64,000 bases of DNA from Oceaniglobus trochenteri (GTDB lineage Bacteria > Pseudomonadota > Alphaproteobacteria > Rhodobacterales > Rhodobacteraceae). The stretch is taken from positions 62,001-126,000 of the forward strand of contig NZ_JACNMM010000012.1 in the NCBI RefSeq assembly GCF_020529025.1. Direction: 5' to 3'. This document shows, piece by piece, positions 9,731 through 20,616 of the stretch; position 1 is the first letter of the stretch, and each line of letters begins with the position of its first letter. Under the pieces are notes generated by a model, which saw nothing but the letters and a program-made list of their open reading frames with translations, was not told the origin of the DNA and ran no database searches. A program made the position numbers and the translations under genes.

Positions 9731-9882
9731 TGCCGGATCTGGGGAAATATGCGGCCGAGGTTTACGCGGCCTATGGTGCCACCTTCGTGCTGCTTGCGGT
9801 GCTGGTGGCGCTGACATGGGCGCGTGCGGCGCGGATCAGGCGCCAGTTGCAACAGGCTGAAGAGGAGAGGCGACATGGCTAG
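9727..9882 (+). CDS. ccmD: Haem exporter protein CcmD
   Basis: CcmD is a small one-helix protein needed to release haem-loaded CcmE from CcmC. The 51-residue product has a short N-terminus (MMPDLGKYAAEVYAAYG), one membrane helix, and a charged tail RIRRQLQQAEEERRHG, as expected for the family. It overlaps the ccmC stop by four bases and ends eight bases inside ccmG. A second ATG three bases later is an equally possible start. Confidence 0.9.
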   Translation: MMPDLGKYAAEVYAAYGATFVLLAVLVALTWARAARIRRQLQQAEEERRHG

Positions 9883-10417
9883 GGTATCGCCACTGATGAT
9901 CGCCCCGCCGCTGATTTTCGCGGGCCTCGCGCTGGTCTTTGTCTTCGGTATGATGCGCAGCGATCCCGACAGCCTGCCTTCGGCGCGTGAGGGGCAGGTG
10001 GCACCGCCCCTACAGGTGGACCCCCTGGGCGAGGCCGAGCCGCTGGTGGCCGAGGCCCTGCGTGCGCCGGGCGTGAAGCTGGTGAACTTCTGGGCAAGCT
10101 GGTGTGCGCCCTGCCGGATCGAACACCCCAACCTGGACCGTCTGGCCGAAGAAGGCGTGACGATCCATGGTATCAACTACAAGGACGATCCGGCCAAGGC
10201 GCTGGCCTTCCTTGAGGAGCTGGGCAACCCCTATGCCACCCTGGGCGCTGATGCCAAGGGGCGGACGGCGCTGGACTGGGGCGTTTACGGTGTGCCCGAA
10301 ACCTATGTGATCGACGGCGAGGGCAAGATCCTGCTGCGTTTTCCCGGTCCGATCACCGAGAGGGTTCTGAACGAGACGATCCGCCCGGCAATGGAGCGGG
10401 CCGGTCAGCCGGGATAG
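9875..10417 (+). CDS. ccmG: Thiol:disulfide interchange protein CcmG (DsbE)
   Basis: CcmG is a membrane-anchored thioredoxin that reduces the haem-binding cysteines of apocytochrome c. Of the 180 residues, 6-27 form the anchor, and the active site WCAPC is at 76-80, within NFWASWCAPC. The start at 9875 follows the site GAGGAGAGG and overlaps ccmD by eight bases; a longer frame beginning at 9824 would lie inside ccmD without a ribosome site. It closes the ccmABCDG cluster. Confidence 0.95.
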   Translation: MARVSPLMIAPPLIFAGLALVFVFGMMRSDPDSLPSAREGQVAPPLQVDPLGEAEPLVAEALRAPGVKLVNFWASWCAPCRIEHPNLDRLAEEGVTIHGINYKDDPAKALAFLEELGNPYATLGADAKGRTALDWGVYGVPETYVIDGEGKILLRFPGPITERVLNETIRPAMERAGQPG

Positions 10418-10521
10418 GCGTTCACCGCCAGCAACCCAACGAATAGTGCGGTTTCAAGCAGCGGCAGCGGCAGCTGGATACGCCGCGTTGCCGCACGTAT
10501 GCGTTCAGTCAACATGTTCAT
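10405..10521 (-). CDS. Possible 38-residue membrane protein
   Basis: A short frame reads MNMLTERIRAAT followed by a hydrophobic stretch (LPLLETALFVGLLAVNAY) and a Pro-Gly end. It has a weak GGGGG ribosome site and ends 13 bases inside ccmG on the opposite strand. It would be a single-helix protein. Only coding appearance supports it; it could be chance. Confidence 0.35.
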   Translation of the reverse strand: MNMLTERIRAATRRIQLPLPLLETALFVGLLAVNAYPG

Positions 10522-10631
10522 CGCCCCCAAGCGTGTCACACAAGACTTAACGGTTCATGAGCCGATTGCGAGAAAACACACTGTTTCTGGCCATCCTTGG
10601 CGGAGCATTGCCGCCCGTTGCCGCCAGATAT

Positions 10632-10670
10632 GAAAACGGCCGCCCCCATGGGCGGCCGTTTTCCTTTTTC
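10632..10670 (-). terminator. Bidirectional terminator after acnA
   Basis: A 14-bp perfect stem (10632-10645 with 10650-10663) and a 4-nt loop carry A4 on one side and T4 on the other, so it can work on both strands. It lies 18 bp after the acnA stop. Confidence 0.9.
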
Positions 10671-10687
10671 TTCAATCACTTGGGCGC

Positions 10688-13465
<2,778 letters not shown>

Positions 13466-13706
13466 CGGGTGTCTCCCTTGCAATTGGGTGGGGCGTTCCC
13501 CCAGCGTTTCGCCCAAACGGGCGGGGCGATCAAGGGGAGTCGCGATTTGTATACGATGGTACACCGTATTGCGCCAGAGGACAAATGATGCAATCTGTCG
13601 CCGCCGGTCAGCGGTTGCGCCGGGGCCCGTGATCTCTCAAAACCTTGATTGGTCATTTCAGGCCCCGTTGGATAGGCAGGGGACGTGGCCAAGGAAAGGG
13701 CAGAAG

Positions 13707-14402
13707 ATGGCAAGGTGGATTGCAGCGGCGATGGTTGCGTTGTCGGGCTGGGGCACCATGGCGCAGTCGGGTGATCTTCCGGTGGTTGTCGAACTCTTTA
13801 CCTCACAGGGGTGTTCCTCGTGTCCGCCCGCCGATGAACTACTGCGCCAGCTTGCCGGGCGCGAAGACGTGATCGCCCTGGCCCTGCATGTCGATTACTG
13901 GGATTACATCGGCTGGAAAGACAAGTTCGCCAATCCGGCCTATACCAAGCGGCAGAAACACTATGCCCGCGCGGCGGGTGCGCGCACGATCTACACGCCG
14001 CAGTTGATCGTCGGCGGCAAGGAGCATGTCGTGGGTTACCGCCCGATGGAGGTGGCCGACCTGATCCAGGCCCATCGCGCCCGCCCCGACCGGGTGACGC
14101 TGAGCGCGGTGCGCAACGGCAATCGCGCCATTGTCACGGCGCGTGCCGTGGGGGCCGTGCCGGGGGCAATGGTGGTGCAGATCGCCCGCTATACCGCGAG
14201 CGAGACCGTGAACATCGAACAGGGCGAAAACGCCGGAAACACCTTTACCTACGCCAATATCGTGCGCGACTGGTCGACGGTGGGCGAATGGGACGGCAGC
14301 GCGCCTCTGGCCCTTGACGTGGCCGTGCCCGAGGGTCCGGCGGCGGTGATCATCCAGGAGGCTGGCTTTGGTCCGGTCGTGGCGGCTGCGCGTCTGAACT
14401 GA
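13707..14402 (+). CDS. DUF1223 secreted thioredoxin-fold protein
   Basis: DUF1223 proteins are periplasmic thioredoxin-like proteins of unknown role. The 231-residue product has a signal peptide (MARWIAAAMVALSGWGTMAQ) followed by VVELFTSQGCSSCPPAD, with the CSSC redox pair, and then LHVDYWDYIGWKDKF, the family signature. The start at 13707 follows AAGGAAAGG. The C-terminal half is beta-rich. Its last 53 bases overlap the convergent acyltransferase gene. Confidence 0.9.
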   Translation: MARWIAAAMVALSGWGTMAQSGDLPVVVELFTSQGCSSCPPADELLRQLAGREDVIALALHVDYWDYIGWKDKFANPAYTKRQKHYARAAGARTIYTPQLIVGGKEHVVGYRPMEVADLIQAHRARPDRVTLSAVRNGNRAIVTARAVGAVPGAMVVQIARYTASETVNIEQGENAGNTFTYANIVRDWSTVGEWDGSAPLALDVAVPEGPAAVIIQEAGFGPVVAAARLN

Positions 14403-15279
14403 GCCGCTCTGCCGCGCGGCGGGCCTGATCCTCGGGTTTCCAGCGGCGGTGAATCCAGAACCATTGATCCATGTGCCGGCGCACCATCCTTTCAAGGCTG
14501 TCGTTCAGCGCCTGGGTGATGGTTTCGGCATCGCTCAGCGGCACCGGTTCGTCCAGCACGATGTCGAAGGACAGCCCGTCGTCCCGGCGCACCCCGTAGA
14601 TCGGGATGATGACGGCATCGTATTTCAGCGCCCATTCCGCCGTCGACAGCGCCGTGGGGGCAGGTTTGCCGAAATAGCTCAGCACTGCGCCCTCGGGGGC
14701 GTAGACATCGATCAGGATGCCAATGCTGTTGCCCTGTTTCAGATGCCCGACATAGCCGGTCAGCCCCTTGCGGGTGGCTGGAAAGACCGGCGTGGCAATG
14801 GTGCTGATGGCACGCACGTAGTGATCGTTGAAGCGCCGGTTCTTCATCTCGCGGTAAAGGGCGCCCAGGGGAAAGCCCTGTTGCGACAGGGCCGCGCGCG
14901 GGGCGTCGTAGTTGCCGAAGTGCCCGGTGACCAGGATCGTCGGGCGGCCCTGGGCGCGGGCCTCTTGCAGGGCGGGCAGGCCGGGGCCGGTGAGGGGGGT
15001 GTTCCTGACCCTCTCCTTGAACTGCTGGCCCGAGTAGATTTCGATCAGCGTGCGCCCGGCATTGTCGGGCACGGCGCGCACCAGGCGTTCGACCTCCTGC
15101 GCGGGCAGATCGGGCAGCACATGGGCCAGGTTGGCGCGCACGCGCTTGTCCCACCCGGCCAGCGGCGCGACCACGCGCGACACGATCCAGCCCATCATCG
15201 GCACGCGGGCGCGATAGGGCACGGCCAGGGCAAGGCCAAGCACGGCGCGGATCGCCAGGTTCTGCAGGGCATCGCGCAA
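14350..15279 (-). CDS. Lipid A biosynthesis lauroyl acyltransferase family protein
   Basis: Members of this LpxL/HtrB family add secondary acyl chains to lipid A at the inner membrane. The protein has an N-terminal anchor helix, the catalytic HX4D motif in GHFGNYDAPR, and the late QWFWIHRRWK signature. I prefer a TTG start at 15279 (309 residues) because GAGGAG stands seven bases before it; ATG codons up to 15336 add an unlikely Pro/Arg-rich leader. It overlaps the DUF1223 gene by 53 bases, tail to tail. The exact acyl specificity cannot be read. Confidence 0.88.
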   Translation of the reverse strand: MRDALQNLAIRAVLGLALAVPYRARVPMMGWIVSRVVAPLAGWDKRVRANLAHVLPDLPAQEVERLVRAVPDNAGRTLIEIYSGQQFKERVRNTPLTGPGLPALQEARAQGRPTILVTGHFGNYDAPRAALSQQGFPLGALYREMKNRRFNDHYVRAISTIATPVFPATRKGLTGYVGHLKQGNSIGILIDVYAPEGAVLSYFGKPAPTALSTAEWALKYDAVIIPIYGVRRDDGLSFDIVLDEPVPLSDAETITQALNDSLERMVRRHMDQWFWIHRRWKPEDQARRAAERLSSDAQPPRPDQSQPPG

Positions 15280-15343
15280 GGGGCAGCTCCTCGGGGTGGG
15301 TGGCCGCGTCATAGAACGTGGCGCGGCCCTGGGCAAGGCGCGG

Positions 15344-15973
15344 TCAGGCCGGGCTGCGCGCCAGGCCGGTGCCGATCATCGAATCGCGGGTGACAAGAGC
15401 GGCCAGCGCGGTTTCATCAAGGCCCTCGGTCCCGGCGGGGCGGGCCGGGATGACGATGTAACGCATGTCGGCGGTGGAATCGTGGACGCGGATCGTGGTG
15501 GTGTCGGGCAGGGTCAGCCCGAATTCGGCGAGCACGCGGCGCGGCTCAACCACCACCCGGCTGCGGTATTCGCGGGACTTGTACCAATCGGGCGACAGGC
15601 CCAGCAAGTTGCGCGGATAGCAGCTGCACAGGGTGCAGACGATGACATTGTGCACGTCCTGGGTGTTTTCCACGGCGATCAGGCGCAGCGCGCCGATGTC
15701 GAACCCCAGTTCGCGGCTGGCCGCCGAGGCATCGGCAAGAAGGCGCTGGCGAAACGCAGGGTCGCACCAGGCCCGGGCAACGACACGGGCGCCGTCGGCG
15801 GGGCTGCGCGCATCCATGGCGTCGATCTGAGCGGCGATCTCGGCGGTCGTTGTCACGCCCTTCTCGATCAGCAGTTCGCGCATGGCGATCTCCATGCACT
15901 GCCAATAGGTCAGTGGCATGTCGTTGTCGGCGCGGTAGGGGTGGCCGGAGGGGCTGAGGTGATCGTGGGGCAT
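15344..15973 (-). CDS. nthA: Nitrile hydratase alpha-type catalytic subunit (cobalt-type motif)
   Basis: This is the metal-binding subunit of a nitrile hydratase or thiocyanate hydrolase-like enzyme. The 209-residue protein has the metal-claw motif CTLCSC at residues 113-118; Thr in the second position is typical of cobalt rather than iron enzymes, and two cysteines of this motif are normally oxidised. YKSREYRSRVV and the IPARPAGTEG tail fit the family. The start at 15973 lies one base after the stop of the SH3-like gene, making a three-gene operon with the two half-beta genes. The natural substrate is unknown. Confidence 0.92.
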   Translation of the reverse strand: MPHDHLSPSGHPYRADNDMPLTYWQCMEIAMRELLIEKGVTTTAEIAAQIDAMDARSPADGARVVARAWCDPAFRQRLLADASAASRELGFDIGALRLIAVENTQDVHNVIVCTLCSCYPRNLLGLSPDWYKSREYRSRVVVEPRRVLAEFGLTLPDTTTIRVHDSTADMRYIVIPARPAGTEGLDETALAALVTRDSMIGTGLARSPA

Positions 15974-15974
15974 G

Positions 15975-16274
15975 TCAGGCGGGCTCCAGCCAGTGGCCGT
16001 AGATTTCGGCGTCGAGCGTGTCATCAGGGCGTTCGGCCTTGCCGCCCCAGACCTCGGCCATGGTGAAGCGGACGCGATAGAGCGGCAGCGGATCGCCGGG
16101 CAGGCCATAGGCCAGTTGTTCGGGATTGCCGAAGGGGCCGAGGCGGCGTTCGATCACGCCGCATTTGCCACGCAAGTAGTGGGGCGTGCGGATATGGCCC
16201 GGCGGCTGAAAGCTGCGCACGCGCACCGGCGCGCCAGGCGCGGCGTCAAGCACCTGCAAGGGAGGCCTGGCCAT
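15975..16274 (-). CDS. Nitrile hydratase beta subunit, C-terminal SH3-like half
   Basis: The 99-residue product corresponds to the C-terminal SH3-like barrel of nitrile hydratase beta: it reads PPGHIRTPHYLRGKCGVIER near residue 25-43 and ends in a VRFTMAEVWG segment typical of that domain. In classical enzymes this domain is fused to the helical half, which here is the separate upstream frame. The ATG at 16274 lies 29 bases inside that frame and lacks a clear ribosome site, so coupling is likely. Confidence 0.85.
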   Translation of the reverse strand: MARPPLQVLDAAPGAPVRVRSFQPPGHIRTPHYLRGKCGVIERRLGPFGNPEQLAYGLPGDPLPLYRVRFTMAEVWGGKAERPDDTLDAEIYGHWLEPA

Positions 16275-16593
16275 AGGTGGGGCCGCGGCGCGCCACCTGC
16301 TCCATCCTCTGCCCCAGTTCGGACAGGGTATAGACGCCGGATTCGACCAGGTTCTGATTCACGGCTGCGATCCAGCGATCATAGTAGGACATGGTTTCAA
16401 AGGCTTCTGGGCCCATATCCTCGATCGCGCGGCGCAGCCCGTCGACCGTGAAATGGCCCTTCGTCGTCATCAGCACCATCAGGGCATCGACGCGCTTTTC
16501 CCAGAGGGCGAAATCGTGTTCGGCCGGGCGGCCATCGCGCAGCGGCAGGGCATCCGCGGGATCGCCCCCCATGTCGTGCCAGCGCTTGTTCAT
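16246..16593 (-). CDS. Nitrile hydratase beta subunit, N-terminal helical half
   Basis: The 115-residue protein matches the helical N-terminal half of nitrile hydratase beta (also related to the small activator proteins): HDMGGDP at the start, FALWEKRVDALMVLM, then SYYDRWIAAVNQNLVESGVYT. The ATG at 16593 has GGAG six bases upstream; other ATGs lie at 16596 and 16605. It is first in the three-gene set. A stand-alone half resembles the organisation of thiocyanate hydrolase. A frameshift in a once-fused beta gene is the alternative. Confidence 0.82.
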   Translation of the reverse strand: MNKRWHDMGGDPADALPLRDGRPAEHDFALWEKRVDALMVLMTTKGHFTVDGLRRAIEDMGPEAFETMSYYDRWIAAVNQNLVESGVYTLSELGQRMEQVARRGPTYGQASLAGA

Positions 16594-16654
16594 CATCGAC
16601 TCCATGCCCCGTATTCTGGGCAGCGCTGCGCCCGTTGTCCAGAGGGATGCGCGG

Positions 16655-16692
16655 GCTGCGGTGTGGGATGAGTATTTGGAGCAAGAAAGAGG
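16655..16692 (+). repeat. Intergenic repeat, subtype A, copy 3
   Basis: The core GATGAGTATTTGGAGCAAGA and following AAGAGGC match the other subtype A copies. It ends at the base next to the stop of the FliG-like gene, opposite to that gene's direction. Confidence 0.55.
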
Positions 16693-16693
16693 C

Positions 16694-17782
16694 TCAGTCG
16701 TCGTCATCCTCGCTGACCAGCTGGATTTCCCCGCTGTCCAGAAGGGTGCGGATTGCCGTGATCACCTCGGTGCGGGCGGCTTCGGCGATGCGCAGCTTGA
16801 CCGGGTCGGCCTCGGCGGCTTCGTCGCGCAGGGTGGCGGCCAGGCGTTTGGACATGTTGTTGAGCAGGAATTCGGTCGCGTCGCTGTTGGTGCCGTCGAC
16901 GCTGGCGACAATGGCGATCAGGCTGTCCTGCGCGACATTGCGCAGCACGGCGGGCACGTCGAGCGGTTTGATGCGCGCGGGGATGTCGGGGAAGGTGAAG
17001 ATGGCGCGGCGCACCTCGTCGGCGAAGGCGGCGTCGTCTTCGGTGAGGCCCGCCAGCACATCGTCGCGCGTGGCGCTGGCCGAGACGTTCAGGATAGCCC
17101 CCACGCGCGCCACGGCCCCCGTGGCAAAGGCGCGGGGCGGTTCGGCCTTCAGTTCGGCCGCGAGTGACAGACCGATGCGGCGCACGGTTTCGGGCGCGAC
17201 ATCGGCGGTTTCGGACATGGCGAAGGTCAGGCGGCGGGCCTTGTCGCCGGGCAGCTTGCCCAGGATGTCGGCCGCCTTGGCGACCTTCAGCTTGGAGAGC
17301 AGGACCGCCCCAACCTCGGGCGACTGGCGTTCCAGCAGGGGCAGCAGCAGTTCGGTGTCGAACCCCGCAAGGCTTTCCCAGGGGTCGTTGAACCAGACCA
17401 TGCCGGCCTGCTTGCGCAGCCGCGCCGCCATGTCGGGGCTGATCACGCCTTCGAGGATGGAAAGCGCGCCTTCCAGCCCGCCGGGAAAGGCCAGGCCGAT
17501 GCTGTCGAGTTCGTTTGCGAATTCCTCGATCACCGATTTCAGGGTGGCGCGGTCGACATAGCGCATCTGGCTCATCTGCGTGGTCAGTTCCGCCTGAAGC
17601 GGTTCGGGCAGGTCGGCGAGCGGCAGCGCGGCGCCTTCGGCCAGCAGCAGGCGCACCACGATGGCGGCCTTCTGGCGCCGGTTCAGGGTGGGGCCGGTGC
17701 GGATTCCGGTCAGCCGCCCGCCGGGAACGGGGGCGCGCGCCGCGGGCGCGGGAGAGGCGGGCAGGGTCAGGTCGGTTGTCAC
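16694..17782 (-). CDS. fliG: FliG-like flagellar motor switch protein, isolated
   Basis: FliG forms the rotor ring that meets the stator in the flagellar motor. The 362-residue protein has a Pro/Ala-rich N-terminus, then the FliG alpha-helical repeats: LNRRQKAAIVVRLLL, the middle domain with LERQSPEVGAVLLSKL, and the C-terminal domain with IPARIKPLDVPAVLRNVAQ. It ends in the acidic EDDDD. The length is near the usual 330-370. No other flagellar gene lies in the window, so it may be a spare or a diverged rotor protein. A TTAACC CtrA-like half-site lies 54-59 bp upstream. Confidence 0.85.
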   Translation of the reverse strand: MTTDLTLPASPAPAARAPVPGGRLTGIRTGPTLNRRQKAAIVVRLLLAEGAALPLADLPEPLQAELTTQMSQMRYVDRATLKSVIEEFANELDSIGLAFPGGLEGALSILEGVISPDMAARLRKQAGMVWFNDPWESLAGFDTELLLPLLERQSPEVGAVLLSKLKVAKAADILGKLPGDKARRLTFAMSETADVAPETVRRIGLSLAAELKAEPPRAFATGAVARVGAILNVSASATRDDVLAGLTEDDAAFADEVRRAIFTFPDIPARIKPLDVPAVLRNVAQDSLIAIVASVDGTNSDATEFLLNNMSKRLAATLRDEAAEADPVKLRIAEAARTEVITAIRTLLDSGEIQLVSEDDDD

Positions 17783-17870
17783 GGGGCAGGGGCCTTTGCA
17801 CAGTCGGGCTTTGCGCCCAGCAGTGACATATGCCGGTTAACAGACCGTTGTGGGCCCCGTGACCTTTGCG

Positions 17871-18404
17871 TCAGTAGGTGGCGGTGCGCCCGGTTTCGAT
17901 GGCCATGCGCAGCGACACCTCGGGCCAGCCGCCCATTCCGCCACGGGTGCGGATTTCATCCAGTTGCAGGCGCGCCAGGTCGACATGTCCGGCAATCACA
18001 TGGGCCTGGCCCATGTAGGACCGCGCCAGCAGGTTGTCGGGGTTCTGCGCCAGTGCCCGCGCATAAAACGCCATGCCTTTCGCCATGTCGCCCCGGGCGC
18101 GGTGGGCAAACCCTAGATAGGTGAGCACGCCGTCGCTGTCCTGATCGCCCATCGCCGATAGCACGCCAATGGCATCGTCATAGCGGCCTGCATAGGCCAG
18201 TTCGCGCGCGCCCTGATAGAGCGTATCGTCATCGAGGCGGCTGTCCTTGGCATCGACACAGCTTTCGGTCTTTTCGTCATAGACCTGCGTGCCGGTGCAT
18301 TCGGTGGTGGTTTTCGTGGTTGCGGGCGGGGTGGAATCCGACGATCCGGCCGCGAAGGCGACCGTGGGCAGGCAAAGCGCGGCGGCAAGCAGAAGTCGTG
18401 GCAT
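17871..18404 (-). CDS. Secreted tetratricopeptide-like protein
   Basis: The 177-residue product has a clear signal peptide (MPRLLLAAALCLPTVAFA) and then a Ser/Thr-rich stretch with a Cys pair in CTGTQVYDEKTESCV. The rest contains helical repeats of TPR type (GVLTYLGFAHRARGD and NPDNLLARSYMGQAHVIAG), expected to bind partner proteins in the periplasm. The Cys-pair motif is shared with the next small gene upstream. The function is unknown. Confidence 0.8.
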   Translation of the reverse strand: MPRLLLAAALCLPTVAFAAGSSDSTPPATTKTTTECTGTQVYDEKTESCVDAKDSRLDDDTLYQGARELAYAGRYDDAIGVLSAMGDQDSDGVLTYLGFAHRARGDMAKGMAFYARALAQNPDNLLARSYMGQAHVIAGHVDLARLQLDEIRTRGGMGGWPEVSLRMAIETGRTATY

Positions 18405-18471
18405 CGGGTGGCCTTTCGGGAAACCGGGGGAACAGGGGCCGGCGGCGGGCGTTGCGCGCCGCCGGTCGTGG

Positions 18472-18636
18472 TCAGCTGGTGGTCTGGGTCACGCAGGTGC
18501 CGGTGGCGGCGTCAAGAACCATGCCCTGGGCACAGGACATCGACGCCTGATCGCCGTGATCGGAACAGCCCATGGCAAGCCCGAGTGTCGGGGCCGCGAC
18601 CAAGGCGCAGGTGGCGAGGATCAGTCTCAACTTCAT
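18472..18636 (-). CDS. Small secreted cysteine-rich protein
   Basis: The 54-residue product starts at the ATG at 18636, eight bases after AGGAG. A signal peptide (MKLRLILATCALVAAPTLGLA) is followed by a short mature part with four cysteines and the motif CAQGMVLDAATGTCV. That pattern closely matches the Cys pair of the TPR-like protein 67 bp downstream, so the two genes may act together. No known family was identified. Confidence 0.65.
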   Translation of the reverse strand: MKLRLILATCALVAAPTLGLAMGCSDHGDQASMSCAQGMVLDAATGTCVTQTTS

Positions 18637-18750
18637 CGTGCACGCTCCTGTTCTGGTGTCAGAGCCTGAAGGGTAGCACGGGTTGGCCCCCTGACGCGGG
18701 GGAAGGTGACGGCGGGCTTTCACATTTCCGTGTGCCCGCCGCCAGCCGGA

Positions 18751-20058
18751 TCAGTCGGCGCCGAAGACCCGGGCGAAGATCGTGTCGACGTGTTTGGTGT
18801 GATAGCCGATGTCGAACTTCTCTTCGATCTCGGCCGGTGACAGGGCGGCGGTGACTTCGGGATCGGCCAGAAGCTCGGTCTTGAAATCGGCGCCCTGTTC
18901 CCAGACCTTCATCGCGTTGCGCTGCACCAGTTTATAGCTGTCCTCGCGCGAAACACCCGCCTGGGTGAGGGCGAGGAGCACGCGCTGGCTCATCACCAGC
19001 CCGCGGAACTTGTTCATGTTGGCCAGCATGTTGTCGGGATAGATCACCAGCTTGTCGATCATGCCGGTCAGCCGGGCCAGGGCGAAATCCAGCGTCACCG
19101 TGGTGTCGGGGCCGATGTTGCGTTCGACCGATGAATGGGAAATATCGCGTTCGTGCCAGAGGGTCACGTTCTCCATCGCCGGCACCACCGCCATGCGCAC
19201 GAGGCGGGCGAGGCCGGTGAGGTTTTCGCTCAGCACCGGGTTGCGCTTGTGGGGCATCGCGCTGGAGCCCTTCTGGCCCTTGGAGAAGAACTCTTCGGCC
19301 TCCAGAACCTCGGTGCGCTGCATGTGGCGCACTTCGGTGGCGATGTTCTCGATGCTGCTGCCGATGACGCCGAGGGTGGCGAAGAAGGCGGCATGGCGGT
19401 CGCGCGGGATGACCTGGGTGCTGATCGGCTCGGGCGTCAGACCCATCTGTTCGCAGACATGTTCCTCGACCGCCGGATCGATGTTGGCGAAGGTGCCGAC
19501 GGCGCCGGAAATCGCGCCGGTGGCCACCTCGGCGCGGGCTGCGCGCAGGCGGGTGCGGTTGCGGTCCATCTCGGCGTAGAAACGCGCGAAGGTCAGGCCC
19601 ATGGTGGTGGGTTCGGCGTGAATGCCGTGGGACCGGCCGATGCGCACCGTGTCCTTGTGTTCGATCGCCCGGCGCTTCAGGGCCGCCAGCAGATCGTCGA
19701 GATCGGCCAGCAGGATGTCGGCGGCGCGCACCAGTTGCACGTTGAAGGTGGTGTCGAGCACATCGGAGCTGGTCATGCCCTGGTGGACGAACCGCGCCTC
19801 CTTCTCGCCGATGATCTCGGCCAGGTGGGTGAGGAAGGCGATCACGTCATGCTTGGTCACCGCCTCGATCTCGTCGATGCGGGCGACGTCGAATTCCACG
19901 TCCTTGGCCTTCCAGACGGCGGCGGCGCTTTCGGCCGGGATCACGCCCAGCTTGGCCTGGGCGTCGCAGGCATGCGCCTCGATCTCGTACCAGATGCGGA
20001 ACTTGCTGGCGGGGGACCAGATGGCAACCATGTCGGGGCGGGAATAACGGGGGATCAT
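18751..20058 (-). CDS. purB: Adenylosuccinate lyase
   Basis: PurB carries out two fumarate-releasing steps in purine synthesis (SAICAR to AICAR, and adenylosuccinate to AMP). The 435-residue protein has the superfamily signature SSAMPHKRNP with the flexible catalytic loop, plus HQGMTSSDVLDT and RSHGIHAEPTT around the catalytic His residues. The start at 20058 gives MIPRYSRPDM, the usual N-terminus; longer frames upstream have no support. It is divergent from the DUF6314-bioY pair. Confidence 0.97.
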   Translation of the reverse strand: MIPRYSRPDMVAIWSPASKFRIWYEIEAHACDAQAKLGVIPAESAAAVWKAKDVEFDVARIDEIEAVTKHDVIAFLTHLAEIIGEKEARFVHQGMTSSDVLDTTFNVQLVRAADILLADLDDLLAALKRRAIEHKDTVRIGRSHGIHAEPTTMGLTFARFYAEMDRNRTRLRAARAEVATGAISGAVGTFANIDPAVEEHVCEQMGLTPEPISTQVIPRDRHAAFFATLGVIGSSIENIATEVRHMQRTEVLEAEEFFSKGQKGSSAMPHKRNPVLSENLTGLARLVRMAVVPAMENVTLWHERDISHSSVERNIGPDTTVTLDFALARLTGMIDKLVIYPDNMLANMNKFRGLVMSQRVLLALTQAGVSREDSYKLVQRNAMKVWEQGADFKTELLADPEVTAALSPAEIEEKFDIGYHTKHVDTIFARVFGAD

Positions 20059-20136
20059 CGTGGGGCCTTTCCGGGGTGGAACTGGGGTTGGCGCGGTCTT
20101 AGACTGCACGGGCACGGGCGGCAAGGGAGCGGTGGA

Positions 20137-20616
20137 ATGCTTGGCAAGACGATCACGCTGGCCGATTTCACCGGAAGCTGGACCCTGACCCGCCAGATCG
20201 ACGACAGCCGCAACGCCACCCGCGCCAACCTGGAGGGGCTGGCCCGATTCATCGGCGATGGTGCGGGGTTGCGATACGACGAAGCCGGCACGCTGCGCCT
20301 TCCGGGGCAGGCCCCGGTGCAGGCAAGGCGGCGCTATCACTGGCGGGCCGAGTCGGGCGCGATCGTCGTTTTCTTCGAGGACGGGCGGCCCTTTCACCGG
20401 TTCGACCCTGCCGACAGTGCGCCGGGCGACACCCACCTTTGCACGCCTGATACCTATGTCGTGCGCTATGATTTCAGCCGCTGGCCCAGGTGGACAAGCC
20501 ATTGGCAGGTCAACGGGCCGCGCAAGGCATATGCGATGACCTCGCTCTATGAGCCTTGCGATACCGCCTTCGCTGGTGCAGAAACAGCGGAACGGACATT
20601 ATCGGAGGGACCATGA
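20137..20616 (+). CDS. DUF6314 lipocalin-like protein
   Basis: The 159-residue product begins LADFTGSWTLTRQIDD; the G-x-W near the start and the later beta-strand pattern (RRRYHWRAESGAIVVFFEDG and YVVRYDFSRWP) suggest a small lipocalin-like barrel, as in DUF6314. There is no signal peptide, so it is probably cytoplasmic. The ATG at 20137 follows AAGGGAG. Its stop overlaps the bioY ATG (ATGA), so the two are co-translated, hinting at a role linked to biotin or vitamin handling. The role is unproven. Confidence 0.75.
   Translation: MLGKTITLADFTGSWTLTRQIDDSRNATRANLEGLARFIGDGAGLRYDEAGTLRLPGQAPVQARRRYHWRAESGAIVVFFEDGRPFHRFDPADSAPGDTHLCTPDTYVVRYDFSRWPRWTSHWQVNGPRKAYAMTSLYEPCDTAFAGAETAERTLSEGP

Noticed and set aside
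16246-16274. Sequencing frameshift in a fused nitrile hydratase beta gene
   Set aside because: Not fully excluded, but both halves have suitable starts and the split form is known from thiocyanate hydrolase; kept as a caveat.
18429-18453. GGAAC-N16-CGTT, like an EcfG stress-sigma promoter
   Set aside because: It points away from every gene; the neighbouring genes are on the minus strand.
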